A DNA stretch of 64,000 nucleotides, taken from the NCBI GenBank assembly GCA_016720905.1, contig JADKJT010000011.1, positions 1 to 64,000 of the forward strand. Direction: 5' to 3'. Of the stretch, positions 1 through 11,810 are shown one piece after another. Each line of letters begins with the position of its first letter. Position 1 is the stretch's first letter. The DNA comes from Gemmatimonadaceae bacterium (lineage in GTDB: Bacteria > Gemmatimonadota > Gemmatimonadetes > Gemmatimonadales > Gemmatimonadaceae). The notes below the pieces were generated by a model. It saw only the letters and a program-made list of their open reading frames with translations. It did no database searches and was not told the DNA's origin. Both the position numbers and the translations under genes were made by a program.

Positions 1-242
1 GCATCCAGATTGCCACGAGTCCGACCCGCCGTCCACCACGCGTATGGCCGCACGGCTTCGATTCCAGGCGTCAGGAGCCCCGGCAACCAGTCAACCGGCA
101 GCCGTGGTGCGACGAATAATTCGAGGCGGTCGCGGTCACCGCTAGCTTCTACCCGCCCGATCAACCGCCGTACCTGCCCGGGCCGACCGGCTGATGGATC
201 GCGTTCGCGCGTTCGCCGACGACGCCGGTTTCCTGGAACGCT

Positions 243-1640
243 TCACGCGTCGACGAGGAGGTCCGGCCCCTCCACCGCCAGTTCGATCGCCGCGCGGGCG
301 TTGACCAGACTCGGTCCACGTTCGCAAAGATCGACGGTCTGTCGAGTCGTTCGTCCGCTACGAAATCGCGAATGAGACTCTGCCTGTTCACGCTCCGGGT
401 CCAGCTGCGACACGACCATGTCCCCGATGATGATGGTGCGATAAAGCCGTACCAGCGGCGCGGCAGTCGCAGTCCGCACGACGCACCGCGCCAGGGTTTG
501 CGAGAACAGGTGAAAATTGCGCGCCGCTCAACGCCGCTAGCGTCCAGGCTCCTCACTGGGCTGCTCCACCTCCGCGCCAGCCAGTCACGCAGGATGCGCC
601 TAGAATTCCGCCTCGAACTGCGAGATCGGCGGGGCGGCGGTTCGACGGTGGCCAGCAGGTGACGATAAGCGGCATCCAGTAAGCCCTCGGCGATCGCCTC
701 GGCGCAACCGGAATTCATGTTCCCCACAGGCGCCTCGTCGAGCCACCCGATCATGCCCAGATCGATCCCGCCAACGTACCGCCCTTCATGACGATCATAT
801 TCGCCGCGTGCGGATCGGCGAAACAGCCGATGTCGCATGGCTTGTTCGAGAAACGAGCGCACCAGCAACCGCGCGGTGCGTTCCGGTGATGCCGAGTGCG
901 CCCATTGGGCGAGTTGCGCGATGGCCGCCAATCGTTCAGGACGGTCCGCCGACCTACGGTCCGCCGGTGTGCCCCGCGCCGCCGACGACGCCTGCATCAG
1001 GGTCTTCACCGACACGCCCACGATCTCTTCCATCGTGATGACCGTCAGCGCACTGAGCTCCGGATAGACGACGGGACAATAGTGATCGATGTCGTCGTCC
1101 AGCATCCGTTGCCGGAGCTGCCGGAAGTTGCGCACCTCTCGGGTAAAGTCGAGTTCCTCGCACGTCAGCTGATGAAGCTCGTTGGCCAGCGCGCGAATAC
1201 CCATGCGACGAAATGCCTGATGCCAGGCCAGCAGGCGCGCGCACGTGCCGGCGATTGCCAGGTCGACACGGAATCGTTTCTCGATGCCCGGCCGCATCAC
1301 TTTGACCACCACCCGCGTGCCGTCCAGCAATCTGGCCCGATGGACTTGCGCAATGGACGCTGCGCTGAGCGGCATCACTTCGAATTCGGCGAAGCGCTGT
1401 TCGAGCGATTCCAGATGCAGGGCGCGCACCATCCGCTTCGTGATCAACGGCGTGGGTACCGACGGGAGGTCGTCGAGAATGCTCGCGAACTCCATGCAGT
1501 AGCGGTCGGGCAGACATCGTGACGGTGCGCCAGCAGCTGCCCGATCTTAGCGAAAGCCTGCTGCTCAACCTCTCCAGCTGCCACCGGAGCAATCGCGGCC
1601 CGAACACCGGATATCGGCGACGCAGCAGTCCTCGGTCACT
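243..1640 (-). pseudogene. ABC1/UbiB-family atypical kinase, frameshifted
   Basis: Family signatures are visible only by joining several minus-strand frames. Near 1520-1550 there is a KxGQ motif (AKIGQLLAHRHDV). The main frame then carries the alanine-rich loop (SAASIAQVHRA) and the nucleotide lysine (VVVKVMRPGIE). Near 790-835 the catalytic ADPHAAN motif lies in a different frame, and the metal-binding DLGMIGWLD returns to the first frame. The C-terminal stretch (VRLYRTIIIGDMVVSQLDPE) is in yet another frame and stops at 243. ABC1/ADCK proteins are atypical kinases or ATPases linked to quinone and isoprenoid lipid metabolism. Because every conserved motif survives on either side of the frame changes, I infer sequence errors rather than decay. 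The start is not fixed: upstream of about 1560 I cannot follow the frame. It is divergent from the flavoprotein that starts at 1872. Confidence 0.7.
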
Positions 1641-1871
1641 CGCACGACGATGACGCCGGGCGAGGAGGAACGGTGCCCGGATCGACCGCGTAATCAGCAC
1701 GACGGGCAACGGAAGACCCGCGACGATCGTCGCCAGCAACACGTCGTCTTCAGGCCTTCGTCGCTGTCGAGCCAACCGCCCCCAGTTTTGTGTCAGTGCC
1801 ACTGGAAGGCCGCCCAGTATACTTTCTGCCAGCCGGAAAGTACGAGCGCGAACCAACCCCGACTAGACGCA

Positions 1872-3990
1872 ATGACCACTCGCCCGAAGCCGAAGAAGAT
1901 GCGCGTTGCCATTCTGGGCGGTGGCGTCGGGCGCGATTTCGGCGGCCTTTGCGCTCACCTCGCCGGACAATCCGGCACATCAGGACCACGAGGTCACCAT
2001 CTACCAGATGGGATGCGGCTTGGCGGCAAAGGCGCGAGCGGTCGGAACGCGCGGTTTCATCAGCGTATCGAGGAACACGGACTCCACATTTGGATGGGAT
2101 GGTACCACAGCGCTTTTCGCCTCATCAGGAGAGTGTTACCGCGAGCTTGGCCGCGACGCTGGGCAAGCCACTGGCCAGCTGGCGGGAGGCGTTCAAGCCG
2201 CAAAGCCTCGCCACCTTGATGGACAGGCACAAGACGTTGTGGAAACGATGGGACATCTGCTTTCCCCGCACCCCCGACGTGCCGGGCGGGCGCTACGCCT
2301 CGATGTACGGACAACTGCGCATGCTGCGCGGCTGGATACTGAGCCGCGCGGGCGATGCTGCGCGCGGATCCAGAGGGGCAGAACGTTTCTCGCCACGGTG
2401 TTTGGCGTACGGTCTCACTGCCCGGCGTGCTCGAACAGGGCTGCCCGACGTGCTGCTGTTTCTGGCGCAATCAGCGCGGATCAACGTCAGAGCGCGGCGC
2501 GATGCCGCCGCGTCCGGCGCCTCGCCGACGCACTGCGGGGACGGGTACACGCGGTGATGCGCGCCGGCGAGTTCGACGACCATGACACGCTGCGGCGATT
2601 GACCGCGATGCTCGACATGCTGTTGACCGTGACGGTCGGACTGATCGACGAAGGCGTCGGCACCGGCGAACGCACCTTACGCGCTGGACGAACTGGAGTT
2701 GCGCGAGTTCCTGCGCACCCACGGCTGCGAACCGGCCACGCTGGATTGTGCGTTTCTGCGCGCCTACAACCTCGCGCTCGCGTATCGACATGGCGATTGG
2801 ACCGACCCCGCCAATGAAAACGCGCCGCCGGGGTCGCCATCAACATCATGCTGCGCGGGTGCTTCCAGTATCAGGGCGCCTTCATGTGGGAGATGCAGTC
2901 GGGAATGGGCGACACGATCTTTGCCCCATACTACGACGTGCTGGTACAGCGTGGTGTGCAGTTCAAGTTCTTCCATCAAGTACGCGAGCTGGAGCTCTCA
3001 CCGGATGCGTCGCGCATCCAGACCATTCATATCGAGCGCCAGGCGGAACCGCGCGACGGACGATACGATCCGTTGATCGACATCAACGGACTGCGCTGCT
3101 GGCCATCGGGCCGCGCTATGATCAACTCGTTGATGGCGAGCGCCTGCGCGCGCGGGTGGCCGCCAGTGACAGCCGTCTGGAAGCGAATGCCGGTGGTGGC
3201 ACAACGGCGGGCGCCGTGACGTTGCAGGCGGGACGCGACTTCGACCGCGTCATTCTGGGCATCCCGGCCATGGCCCTGTCAATCCACCGAACCGCTGGCC
3301 CGGCAGGTGTGAAGTGGAAGCACATGCTGAGCGGCGTGGAGACGGTGGCGACACAGGCGGTGCAACTCTGGCTTCAACCGTCCGTCGAGCAGATGGGCTG
3401 GCGCCTGATCCCTCCCCGATCAGGTCAGTAGGCGAGCGGTGCTTGGTGCGTACGCCCAACCGTTTCACACGTGGCCGACTTCCAGCCATCTCGCCGCCAG
3501 CGGGTTGGCCGGACCATCTTCGGCCGCACACCGTGGCCTACTTTCTCGGCACGATACCACGACGCGGAAGACGCGGCACAGGCGACCACCGTCAAGGGCA
3601 ACAGTCAGTATGTGCTACGCGAGTCGGTGCAATGGCTCTCGGCATACGCCACGGCGCTCTGGCCGGGCTTTGTCCGCGAGGACGGCGAGCTTGCCTGGGA
3701 TCTCCTGGTCGATCCCGAGGCGGCCCTCGGTGCGGCGCGCATGGACGCGCAATATCATCGTGCCAACACGCACGGCACCGAGCGCTATGTGCCAACACGG
3801 CGGGCACGACGAAGTATCGCCTCAAGGCCCACGAATCCGGTTTTGAAAATCTGGTGCTTGCCAGGGACTGGACCGATACCGGCATCTGCGGCGGCTGCGT
3901 GGAGACCGCCACCATGTCAGGACTGCAGGCCTCGCGTGCTATCTCCGGGCTATCCGCGTACGGTGATTGGCGAGTCACGCTAGCGGCGCC
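1872..3990 (+). pseudogene. COG3349-type FAD/NAD(P)-binding oxidoreductase, heavily frameshifted
   Basis: The ATG at 1872 opens with a dinucleotide-binding motif (MRVAILGGGV). The reading then changes frame about ten times, yet conserved blocks keep reappearing: SGAISAAFALTSP, RLGGKGASGRN, RIEEHGLHIWMGWYHSAF, REAFKPQSLATLMD, FQYQGAFMWEMQSGMGD, and at the C-terminus LKAHESGFENLVLARDWTDT followed by a GCVETATMSGLQASRAI stretch. This order fits the large desaturase/amine-oxidase-like flavoproteins of the COG3349 type, known from actinobacteria and cyanobacteria and not well characterised. The native product would be about 700 residues. The stop is uncertain (3980-4000) and lies close to the convergent TonB receptor. 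The number of indels against intact motifs suggests poor base quality. Substrate unknown; a polyene or isoprenoid would fit the family. Confidence 0.65.
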
Positions 3991-4004
3991 GGCACGACCG
4001 CCGT

Positions 4005-6547
4005 TCAGAATGTGCCGGTCACGCCGGCGAGGACGCGTCGGCGATCGATCGATCCACCGTAGATCTGGTACGTGCGCTGGTCGAACAGGTTGGTGGCAAT
4101 CGTGTGCAGTCGGACGCGTGGACGCACCAGATAGCCCGCCCCAGCGTCAATCCGCTGGCTGGATGGAATACGACCCTGAAAGAACCCCGATGACCATTCG
4201 TGGGCGGAGGTGACATTCACACCACCCCATGCATCGAAACGTCCGGCCGTGTACGACGCCCGCAGGTTTCCTTTGTGTTTGGGCGTGTTGGGCGCAATCA
4301 GATCACCGGGCACCAACGGCACCCCTTCGTCGATGGTGTACCCGAAATACGAGTAATTCCCATCCACGCGGATGCGCTTTGCTGAGTTCGACAGCGACAC
4401 CGACTTCCACTCCCGTTCCGTCGCCCGACCGGCGTTTCCGTAGGGTAGACAATGGCCGTGGTGCCTGCGGCGTCCTGCAGGCGCGTAAGGCCCGAGGCTG
4501 GCCCAGCGCCGCCACCACGGCGGATTCCACGGCCCCGCGCGCCGATGCGTCGACCGATGCGGGCGCCGTCCACCGACCGAACGTCGGATTCGCATACGGC
4601 AGCAGCGCACTGACGAAATCCCTCACCACCGAGTAGTACCCGTCGAGCGTGAGGTTGACACGACGCGCAATCTCCCGCCGGAATCCGACCTCGTAACTCG
4701 TCACGTGCTCCACGTCGAGTGTGGGATTGCCCAGGGCCAGCGCGGGAACGGCACCGGACTGCGTGAACAGCGTGCCGGACGGCACATTCGCCAACGCCGA
4801 TCCAAGCGCGGTGCGCAGCCCTCCCTCCAGCGCGCGCAAGTCCGCCGGCAGTCCCAGCGGCACGTGGAGAAAGAAATTCGTCATCCGCGGCGTCTGAAAT
4901 CCCTTGCCGACCGACGCGCGCAGCGACTGCACCGGCGTGGGTGCATACACCATCGCCAACTTCGGTGAGAACTGTGCGTCGTACAGATCGGACCCATCCG
5001 CGCGACCGGCCGCGACGATGCTCAGACCCGGCCTGAGTTCGAATTTCACCTGACCAAACGCGCCGCCCGACCAATCGTTACGCGCATCGTCTGCGGCGGC
5101 GACCAACGTGCCGCGGGAATCCACCAGGCTCCGTCGATAGGATCCACCCAGCACGAATTTCACCCGGTCATTCCGCGCCGCTCCGTTCCATTGCGTTTCC
5201 ACATGCAACAGGCTGGACTGCTCTTCGATCGGCACCACTGGCCATCGAATGCTGGTCGGAACTGCGTCCGGAATACCAGCCCATGACGTAGTACCGCCGA
5301 TCAGTCCACGCGGCCCGCCCACGGTCGCCAGGCGTGATCCACCTGAAAACGCCCCACATTGGTCATGAACAGTTGATTGGCCGTGCGTGCCGCACCGCCT
5401 TCCAGCGTGCCGATGGCACCGCTGGGGCGATAGTAATCGAGCCGCGCGGTCCCATACACGTTTTCGACCGGATCAGGGGTGCCGGTGGCCGCGCCTGGCA
5501 GGCCAGTCAGACGCTGCCCGTTCAACGGCAGCACCTCGAAACCCGGTGCGGGTGTGTGCACGGGATAGTCCGCGGTATCCACGCGGCGCCCATACTCCCG
5601 CTCCAGATCTCCGAGGTTCGTGCGTGAAAGATGCCAATCGTCGCTGCGCGAAAGACCCACGTTGGCGCGCACGCCGAACTGTTGCGCGCGGCCGAAGACC
5701 TTCGCATGCCGCAGGTCAACGCGCACGGTGCCGAGTTCACCACCAGACACCGCCACGCGGCTGCCAATGACGTCGCGCGGAGCGGGGCTGATGAGGTTGA
5801 TCACGCCGTTGTACGCATTGGCGCCGTACAGCGCCGCCGACGGCCCTCTCGCGACTTCAATGCGCTCGAAGTCATCGATGGGCAGGGACAGCGCACTCCA
5901 TTCCTGAGCCGCGAGGAACGGGATCGCCAGGTCGCGTCCGTCCATCAGCACCAGCATGCGCTGGGCCAGATCGGAGTTGAAGCCACACGTGTTCACGTTG
6001 AAGTCGTGAATGCCATTCGGCGAGACATCCATGCCCTGGCAGGCCTTTGATGACCTGCGGCAGCTGCCCGGTGGCGGCGTAGTTGCGAGCCTCCACGCGG
6101 TCCACGACGGCGATGGCGATGGGGGCCTCGACCACCCACTGTGGCACTCGGGACCCCGCCGTCACCCGGATTTCCGACAACGCAAACGGATGGCTGCGAT
6201 ACTCGATGCGCAATTCGATCGTGCCGCGTTTCGCCACCTGTATCGGCACCCGCTGCGAGCCCGACGACATCCAGGACACCATCAACGTCCGTGCGCCGGC
6301 GGGAACGTCGGCCAGACGGAATCGTCCATCGCGATCTGTCACCGCACGCACGCGGGTTCCCTCGACCTCCAGTCGCGCCGACTCGATGGCCAGCTGGGAC
6401 GTGGCGTGCACGACAACGCCCACCACCGTCCCGCCGTCTTGCGCTGACACGCGCGCGAGCGGGCGCACCGACAGCCAGCATGAAGAGAGCAGCCCGATGC
6501 AGCCGGCGAACACAGCATCCGCGCGAGAATCCGGAATCCTGACGCAT
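4005..6547 (-). CDS. TonB-dependent outer-membrane receptor (frameshifted)
   Basis: Pieced together from minus-strand frames with breaks near 6030, 5325 and 4480. From the N-terminus it has a putative signal peptide, a carboxypeptidase-regulatory-like beta domain (GRFRLADVPAGARTLMVSW), a plug domain (EAPIAIAVVDRVEARNYAAT, then IDDFERIEVARGPSAALYGA and NGVINLISP), and a beta-barrel with repeated strands (SPKLAMVYAPT, SLRASVGKGFQTPRM, SYEVGFRREIARRVNLTLDG). It ends in an aromatic residue (AGVTGTF), usual for barrel proteins. Such receptors import large or scarce ligands using TonB energy; the ligand cannot be read from sequence. The ATG at 6547 begins a 217-residue minus-strand frame and comes 61 bases after the upstream signalling gene, so co-transcription is likely. 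The signal-peptide frame does not join the mature frame cleanly, so the start carries low certainty. Confidence 0.8.
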
Positions 6548-6608
6548 ATCGGTGCTTCTCCTGAGTCCGAGGAAACGACCGCGAGCGTCCAGTGCTGTGG
6601 CTGCCCGT

Positions 6609-9600
6609 TTACCGCGTCGTGCCAAGATCGGCTGGCCTTTCCGCATCCAGCGAGTAGATCCACACGGGTTCGGCCACGTTCTTCAACACGCGTCGACCCT
6701 GATCGGACAGCGCGAACCGCGCTTCGATGCGCCGAGCCGTATCGGACGTGAGGAGGATGGTCCCTTCGGTCGCGACCGCACCGACCCGCGCTGCCAGATT
6801 CGTGGTGGAGCCTGAGGCAGTATACGTGTATCGTGTCCCGGCCGCACTCTCGAACTTCGTGGCGCCCAGCGAGACGGGCCCCGAATTGATCCCGATATTC
6901 ACCACCACCGCCTCGCCGTCCCGCGCGGCGGTGGCATTGAGCTCGAGCGTCTTGCGGCGGATCGCCAGGGCGGCCCGCGCGGCATCGGTGGCATTCACGC
7001 GGGGGTCCGGGTCCTGGAAGAGAATCATCAGGCCGTCGCCGGCCGTTTCGGCAATTTCACCACCGTTGTCGATCACTTCCACCAGATAACTGGAGAAGTA
7101 GCGCTGCACCGTGTCGTGGGCGCGATCAGTCCCCAACACCTCACACATGCGCGTGTAGCCCGCGAGATCGAGGAACAGCACGGACACATCGGCCGCGCGC
7201 TTTTCCAGATTCGGCGCATCGGGATTTTCCTCGATGGCCCGCTGCACCGACTTGGGGACGAACTTCGCCAACTCCACCTTCGCCTTCTCCAGCAGGTCAA
7301 CCTTGCTTCGGGCAATTTCCAGGGCGTGCGCGCTGAGCAGCAGATTTTCGCTCAGGCGCGCGTTCTCGATCGCTGTTGCCACCTCGGACGCGATCAACTG
7401 CAGCACCTGCAATCGCTGCGGCGTGAACGCGCCGGTGGTCAAGTTGTTCTCGAGGTATAGCAGGCCAATCAACTCGCCCTGCTTGAGCACCGGGAAGCAC
7501 AGCACCGACTTCGGTTGCCGGCGAACGACGTACGCATCGGTCCTGAAGCGCGCGTCACTGCGCGCGTCGGCCAACACCAGATCGCCCTTGGTGCGTGCGA
7601 CATACTGCACGATGGGATAGCACAGTTCGGTACTCGCCTCCGCCGACTCCGCCTGCAAGACCGTGATCGCGGCGTCCTCCACCGAACCGCTTGCCTCGAT
7701 GAGCAGCTCCCCGTTGCGACTGACCATCACGCAGCCACGCTCGGCACCGGCATTCTCCAGCACCAGCCGCAGCAAGCGATCCAATAGCCGGTCAAGCTGC
7801 CGCTCGCCGGAAATGGTCTGCGCCGACTTGAGCAGGGAGTCGAGATCCATCGTCTCCCCTGTACCGCCGACGTCCCAGTGGCCCTGCGTCGGGCGGGCAA
7901 TCGGCGTATCCGGAGCCGCGCTCACTCCCAGTTCGGAGAACTCGGCGGCGAGTCTGCGCACTTTCGCGAACGCGCCCCAACGCGCGTACGCGTTCACTGC
8001 GGCCCGCAGATAGACCGTGGCGACCGTCCGTCGCCCCAGTGCCAGCGAGAGCCGTCCGGCCAGTTCGTTTCCGGTGCCGGCGTTGTGCGTGAACCCGTGT
8101 CGCTCGGCCGACGCGATAGCCTCGTCAAATTTGCCGAGCGCCGACTCCGGGTTCTTCAGCGCCTGCGATTCCGCGTCAAGCAACAGCATCCGGTCTTCGA
8201 AATTCTCCGCACACGTGGTCGTCCACTTGGCGAGCTTCCGTCGGCACTTGTTGACCACGCGCACCCACTTGGACCGCTCGGCTGGCCGCATGCGGACCAT
8301 GGCTGCGGCCGACAGTCCGAAATAGAAGTAGTGCTCGGAACACTGGATCTGGCCGAGCACCCGGTCGATCAGTGCGTCAGTCTGCTCTCCCGTTACGGCC
8401 GCCGTCTCGTATTCACCCAGGTGATAGGCCAGACGCAGCTGGTACAGCAGCAAGTGCACCAGTCTGGTGGCGTTGTCACCGCCAACAATCTCGGCGGCGT
8501 ATGGCGACTGGGCGAAGGTAAGCGAGCTCCCGTTCACGCCATCTGCGCGATCCTGAAGCACGTTGATCCACTGCCTGCTGACATTCATGAGAATGCCGAA
8601 ATCGTTCTTCGACTGATCGGCAAATCGCTGGTGCCGATCGACGATCGCCCGGAGTTCGTCAAGCGGCGTGCCCAGCGCCACATGCGTGAACGTCTCCGTC
8701 ATGATGGCGTACACCACATAGTCATTGTGCCCCGCGTCGATGGCCAGTTGATAGGCCTGCCCCAGGATTGGCAGACTCGTGGCGATCGGTCTGACCCAGG
8801 GGTTGATGAACCCCGAGAAGACGTAAAGTGCGTTGCAGCGGACCCCAATATCATCGAAGCGTTCGCTCAGGGGTGACCGCGGCCTGTCCGAAGTCGTAGC
8901 CCGCCTGGTAGTCGCCCGTGAGCGACCCGATGACCAGACCGTGCAGCACGTATCCCTGCGGCGACGCCGGACCATTGCCGAAGCGGATGGACATATTGGT
9001 GATCTTCGCCGCGATCAGTGCCATCAAGTACGGATTCTGGATATACGCGGCCACAGAAATGACCTTGAGGATCTGCAGCACCGCTTGCAGCCTCCGGTCG
9101 CTCATTTCGGGCAGGTTCACCAGGTGGGTGGGTCGGCGACGCAACATCATGAGCCGGTTCTTCACGAGTTCAACGATCACGTGAACGGCATTTGCCTTGG
9201 CCGGGATGCGGACACCGAGTTCACGGAGCGCGGCAAGACCCAACGCGATCGCCGCGTCGGCGCGGTCGGACGCGGTGTCGATGATGATCTTCTGGGTCGC
9301 CACGTACGCACGGTCAATCGGATCGGTGACCTTCGCCCGCAGCACGGCGAAGGTCCGGTCGGCCGCATCGAACGCGCCCGTGACAAAGTCCACCTGCAGT
9401 CGGCGGGAGTACAGGTCGTAGGCCAAATCGTAATCCCGCTCCCAGCAATCGTCGCCGAGCAGCGACAGGCCCGTGTTCAGGTAGGTGAGCGCGGCGTCGT
9501 ACGCCGTGGTCGACTGTGCCCGGCGCGCCGCGCGGCGATTCAGCTCAGCCAGCTGGCGTCGCTCGTCCGCCCCTGTCAGGAGGTCGATCCCGCGATTCAG

Positions 9601-11779
9601 GTTGTTCACCACTTCAAACGGCGCGAGCGCGAGTTCCTCCGCCGACATGGCCGCCTGCAGCAGTCGGCCAATCTGCACATGTATCGCGGCCCGCTCCGCC
9701 TGCGGTGTCAGGGCGTACGCCGCCTGTTGCACCCGATCATGCAGGAATCGGAATGTGTTCCCCTCGCCCGTGTGCGGCCGGAGATCCGCGGCGCCGGCCC
9801 GATCGGCGCGGGCCACCAGCAGTCCCTCACGTCGCGCGCTGCGCAATTCCTGCAGCACATCCGCGGACGTGCGTTCGCACACCGTGGCGATGGTCCGCAA
9901 CGTGAACTCGTTGCCCAGAAACGCCGCGAGTTTCAGCGTCCGCTGCCCCTCTTCCGACAGTCGCGTGATCCTGGTGGTCATCAGGTCCACCACGTCGTCG
10001 GTGATGCCCTCCGACTCGATCCGCTCCAGATCCCATGTCCACCGGCCGAACTCCCGGTCGAAGGCGAGCAGTCCTTCGTCGTACAGGAACTGCAGAAACT
10101 GACTCACGAAGAACGGATTCCCCTCGGTCTTCTTGTGCACCAGCTCAGCGAGTGCGTGCGCGGCGGATTCACCACATCGCAGCGTATCCTGCACCAGCCC
10201 CTGCACGTGCTCGACGGCGAGCGGCGGGAGGTCGATGCGCTGGACATGCACGTTGTCGGACTCGAGCGCGTCGAGTGTGCCCAACAAGCGACTGCCGGGC
10301 TGCACTTCACCATCCCGATAGGCCCCAACCACGAGCAGGTGCTGCGTGGCGGGATCGGTCAGCAGCAGCTGCAGCAGGCTGAGCGAACCGGCGTCCACCC
10401 ACTGCAGATCATCGAGAAACAGCACCAGCGGATGTGCGGCATCCGCCAGTGCGCGCGTGAAGTCGCGAAAGACGAAGTTGAAGCGGTTGCGATCTTCCTC
10501 GACCGGCAGGCTGGGCACCGGCGGGCACGGTCCGGTGATCAATTCCAGTGCGGGAATGACATCAACCAGCACTTGTCCGCGGGATCCGATGGCGGCCAGC
10601 AGCTTTTCACGCCACGCCGCCAGTTCATGATCCGATCGGCTGAGGATCTGCCCCACCAGATCCCGCAGGGCGCGCACGATGCCCGCATACGGGACGTCGT
10701 TGCGATACTGATCGAACTTGCCCGAGACGTAGTGTCCGTTGGCCCCGAGAATGGTTTTCTGCAGTTCGTTGACGAGGACCGACTTGCCGGCACCCGGTGC
10801 GCCCCGCACCAGCACCAACTGGGTGGCACCCTTCGCCGTGCGCGCAAACGCCTCGAAGAGCGCGGCATGCGCCGCATCGCGCCCGTACAATCGTTGCGAA
10901 ATCTGAAACGTTTCGAACGAATCGTGCGTGCCGAGAAGAAACGCCTCGACGCGCGCGCTGGCGCGCAACTGGACCGCGCACGACAGCAGGTCGGCTCGCA
11001 GACCGTAGGCGCTCTGATAGCGCTCGTCCGGTGCCTTGGCCAGCAGCTTCATGACGATGCCTGACACCGCGGCCGGGATCGCCGCATCCAGCTCGTGCGG
11101 TGCCGTGGGGATGCGGGCCAGGTGCGCGTGCACAATTTGCAGCGGATCCACGGAACTGAACGGGAGTCGTCCCGTCAGCAGTTGATACAGGATGATGCCG
11201 ATCGCGTAGTGATCGGCCCGGTGATCCACCACGCGGACCAATCGACCGGTCTGCTCGGGCGCGATGTGTGTCAGCAACCCCTCGATGTGACCGGCCAGCG
11301 GAATCTGGTATCCGTCGTCGGCGATACGCCCCGCGATGCTGAAGTCCGTCAGCCGAATCTCGGATCGCGACTGATCATACCAGACGCTATGCGGGGAAAG
11401 ATTCTTGTGGATGATGCGCCGCGCGTGCACCTGCCCCATAACCGTGGCCAGACCGGCGCCAATCTCGAGCACTTCAAGCAAGTCGGGCCGTCGTACCGCC
11501 ACCACTTGATGCAGCGGGGGCGCCGCCGTCCTCGAGGACCAGCGCGACCCCCGACTCGAATCGTTCCAGCGCAATCGGCGCCACCACCAGTTCAGGTGGC
11601 AAGCTCCGCGCGATGTCAAAATCGCGGCGCAGCCGGTCGGCGCTGTCCGGCGAGCGACCAGCCACTCTCGGAACCCGAATCAGGACGCGACGATTCGTTC
11701 CCGTCTCGGTCGCGGTATACACGGCAGACGCAGACTCTTCCCAGACGGCGTCGCCCACGGAATAGCCACCCAGTTTCAT
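6609..11779 (-). CDS. Giant pseudokinase-ATPase-GAF-adenylate/guanylate cyclase protein (two frameshifts)
   Basis: One gene of about 1720 residues, split by indels near 11520 and 8870. Residues 1-270 are a protein-kinase fold with abnormal motifs: LIRVPR instead of a VAxK lysine, HKNLSPHS instead of HRDxxxxN, and DFS instead of DFG. Residues about 300-700 form a STAND-like ATPase with a Walker A (GAPGAGKS, about residue 328) and a Walker B (LVLFLDDLQWVD, about 455). A long helical region follows to about 1300, then a GAF domain (about 1310-1455), a short coiled linker and a class III cyclase (about 1525-1695). The cyclase keeps both metal aspartates (FLDLAGYT; AGDGLM) and the NLAAR transition-state residues. 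The layout matches multi-domain sensors known in cyanobacteria and myxobacteria, here ending in a cyclase instead of a histidine kinase. It starts 31 bases after the methyltransferase stop. Confidence 0.88.
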
Positions 11780-11810
11780 GTCACGCGCACCGGTCGCAAA
11801 ACGTGCCGGA

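Noticed and set aside
8833..11064. 743-codon plus-strand open frame
   Set aside because: Lies opposite the conserved ATPase/TPR part of the cyclase protein; it has no recognisable domain and is the usual antisense open frame of high-GC coding DNA.
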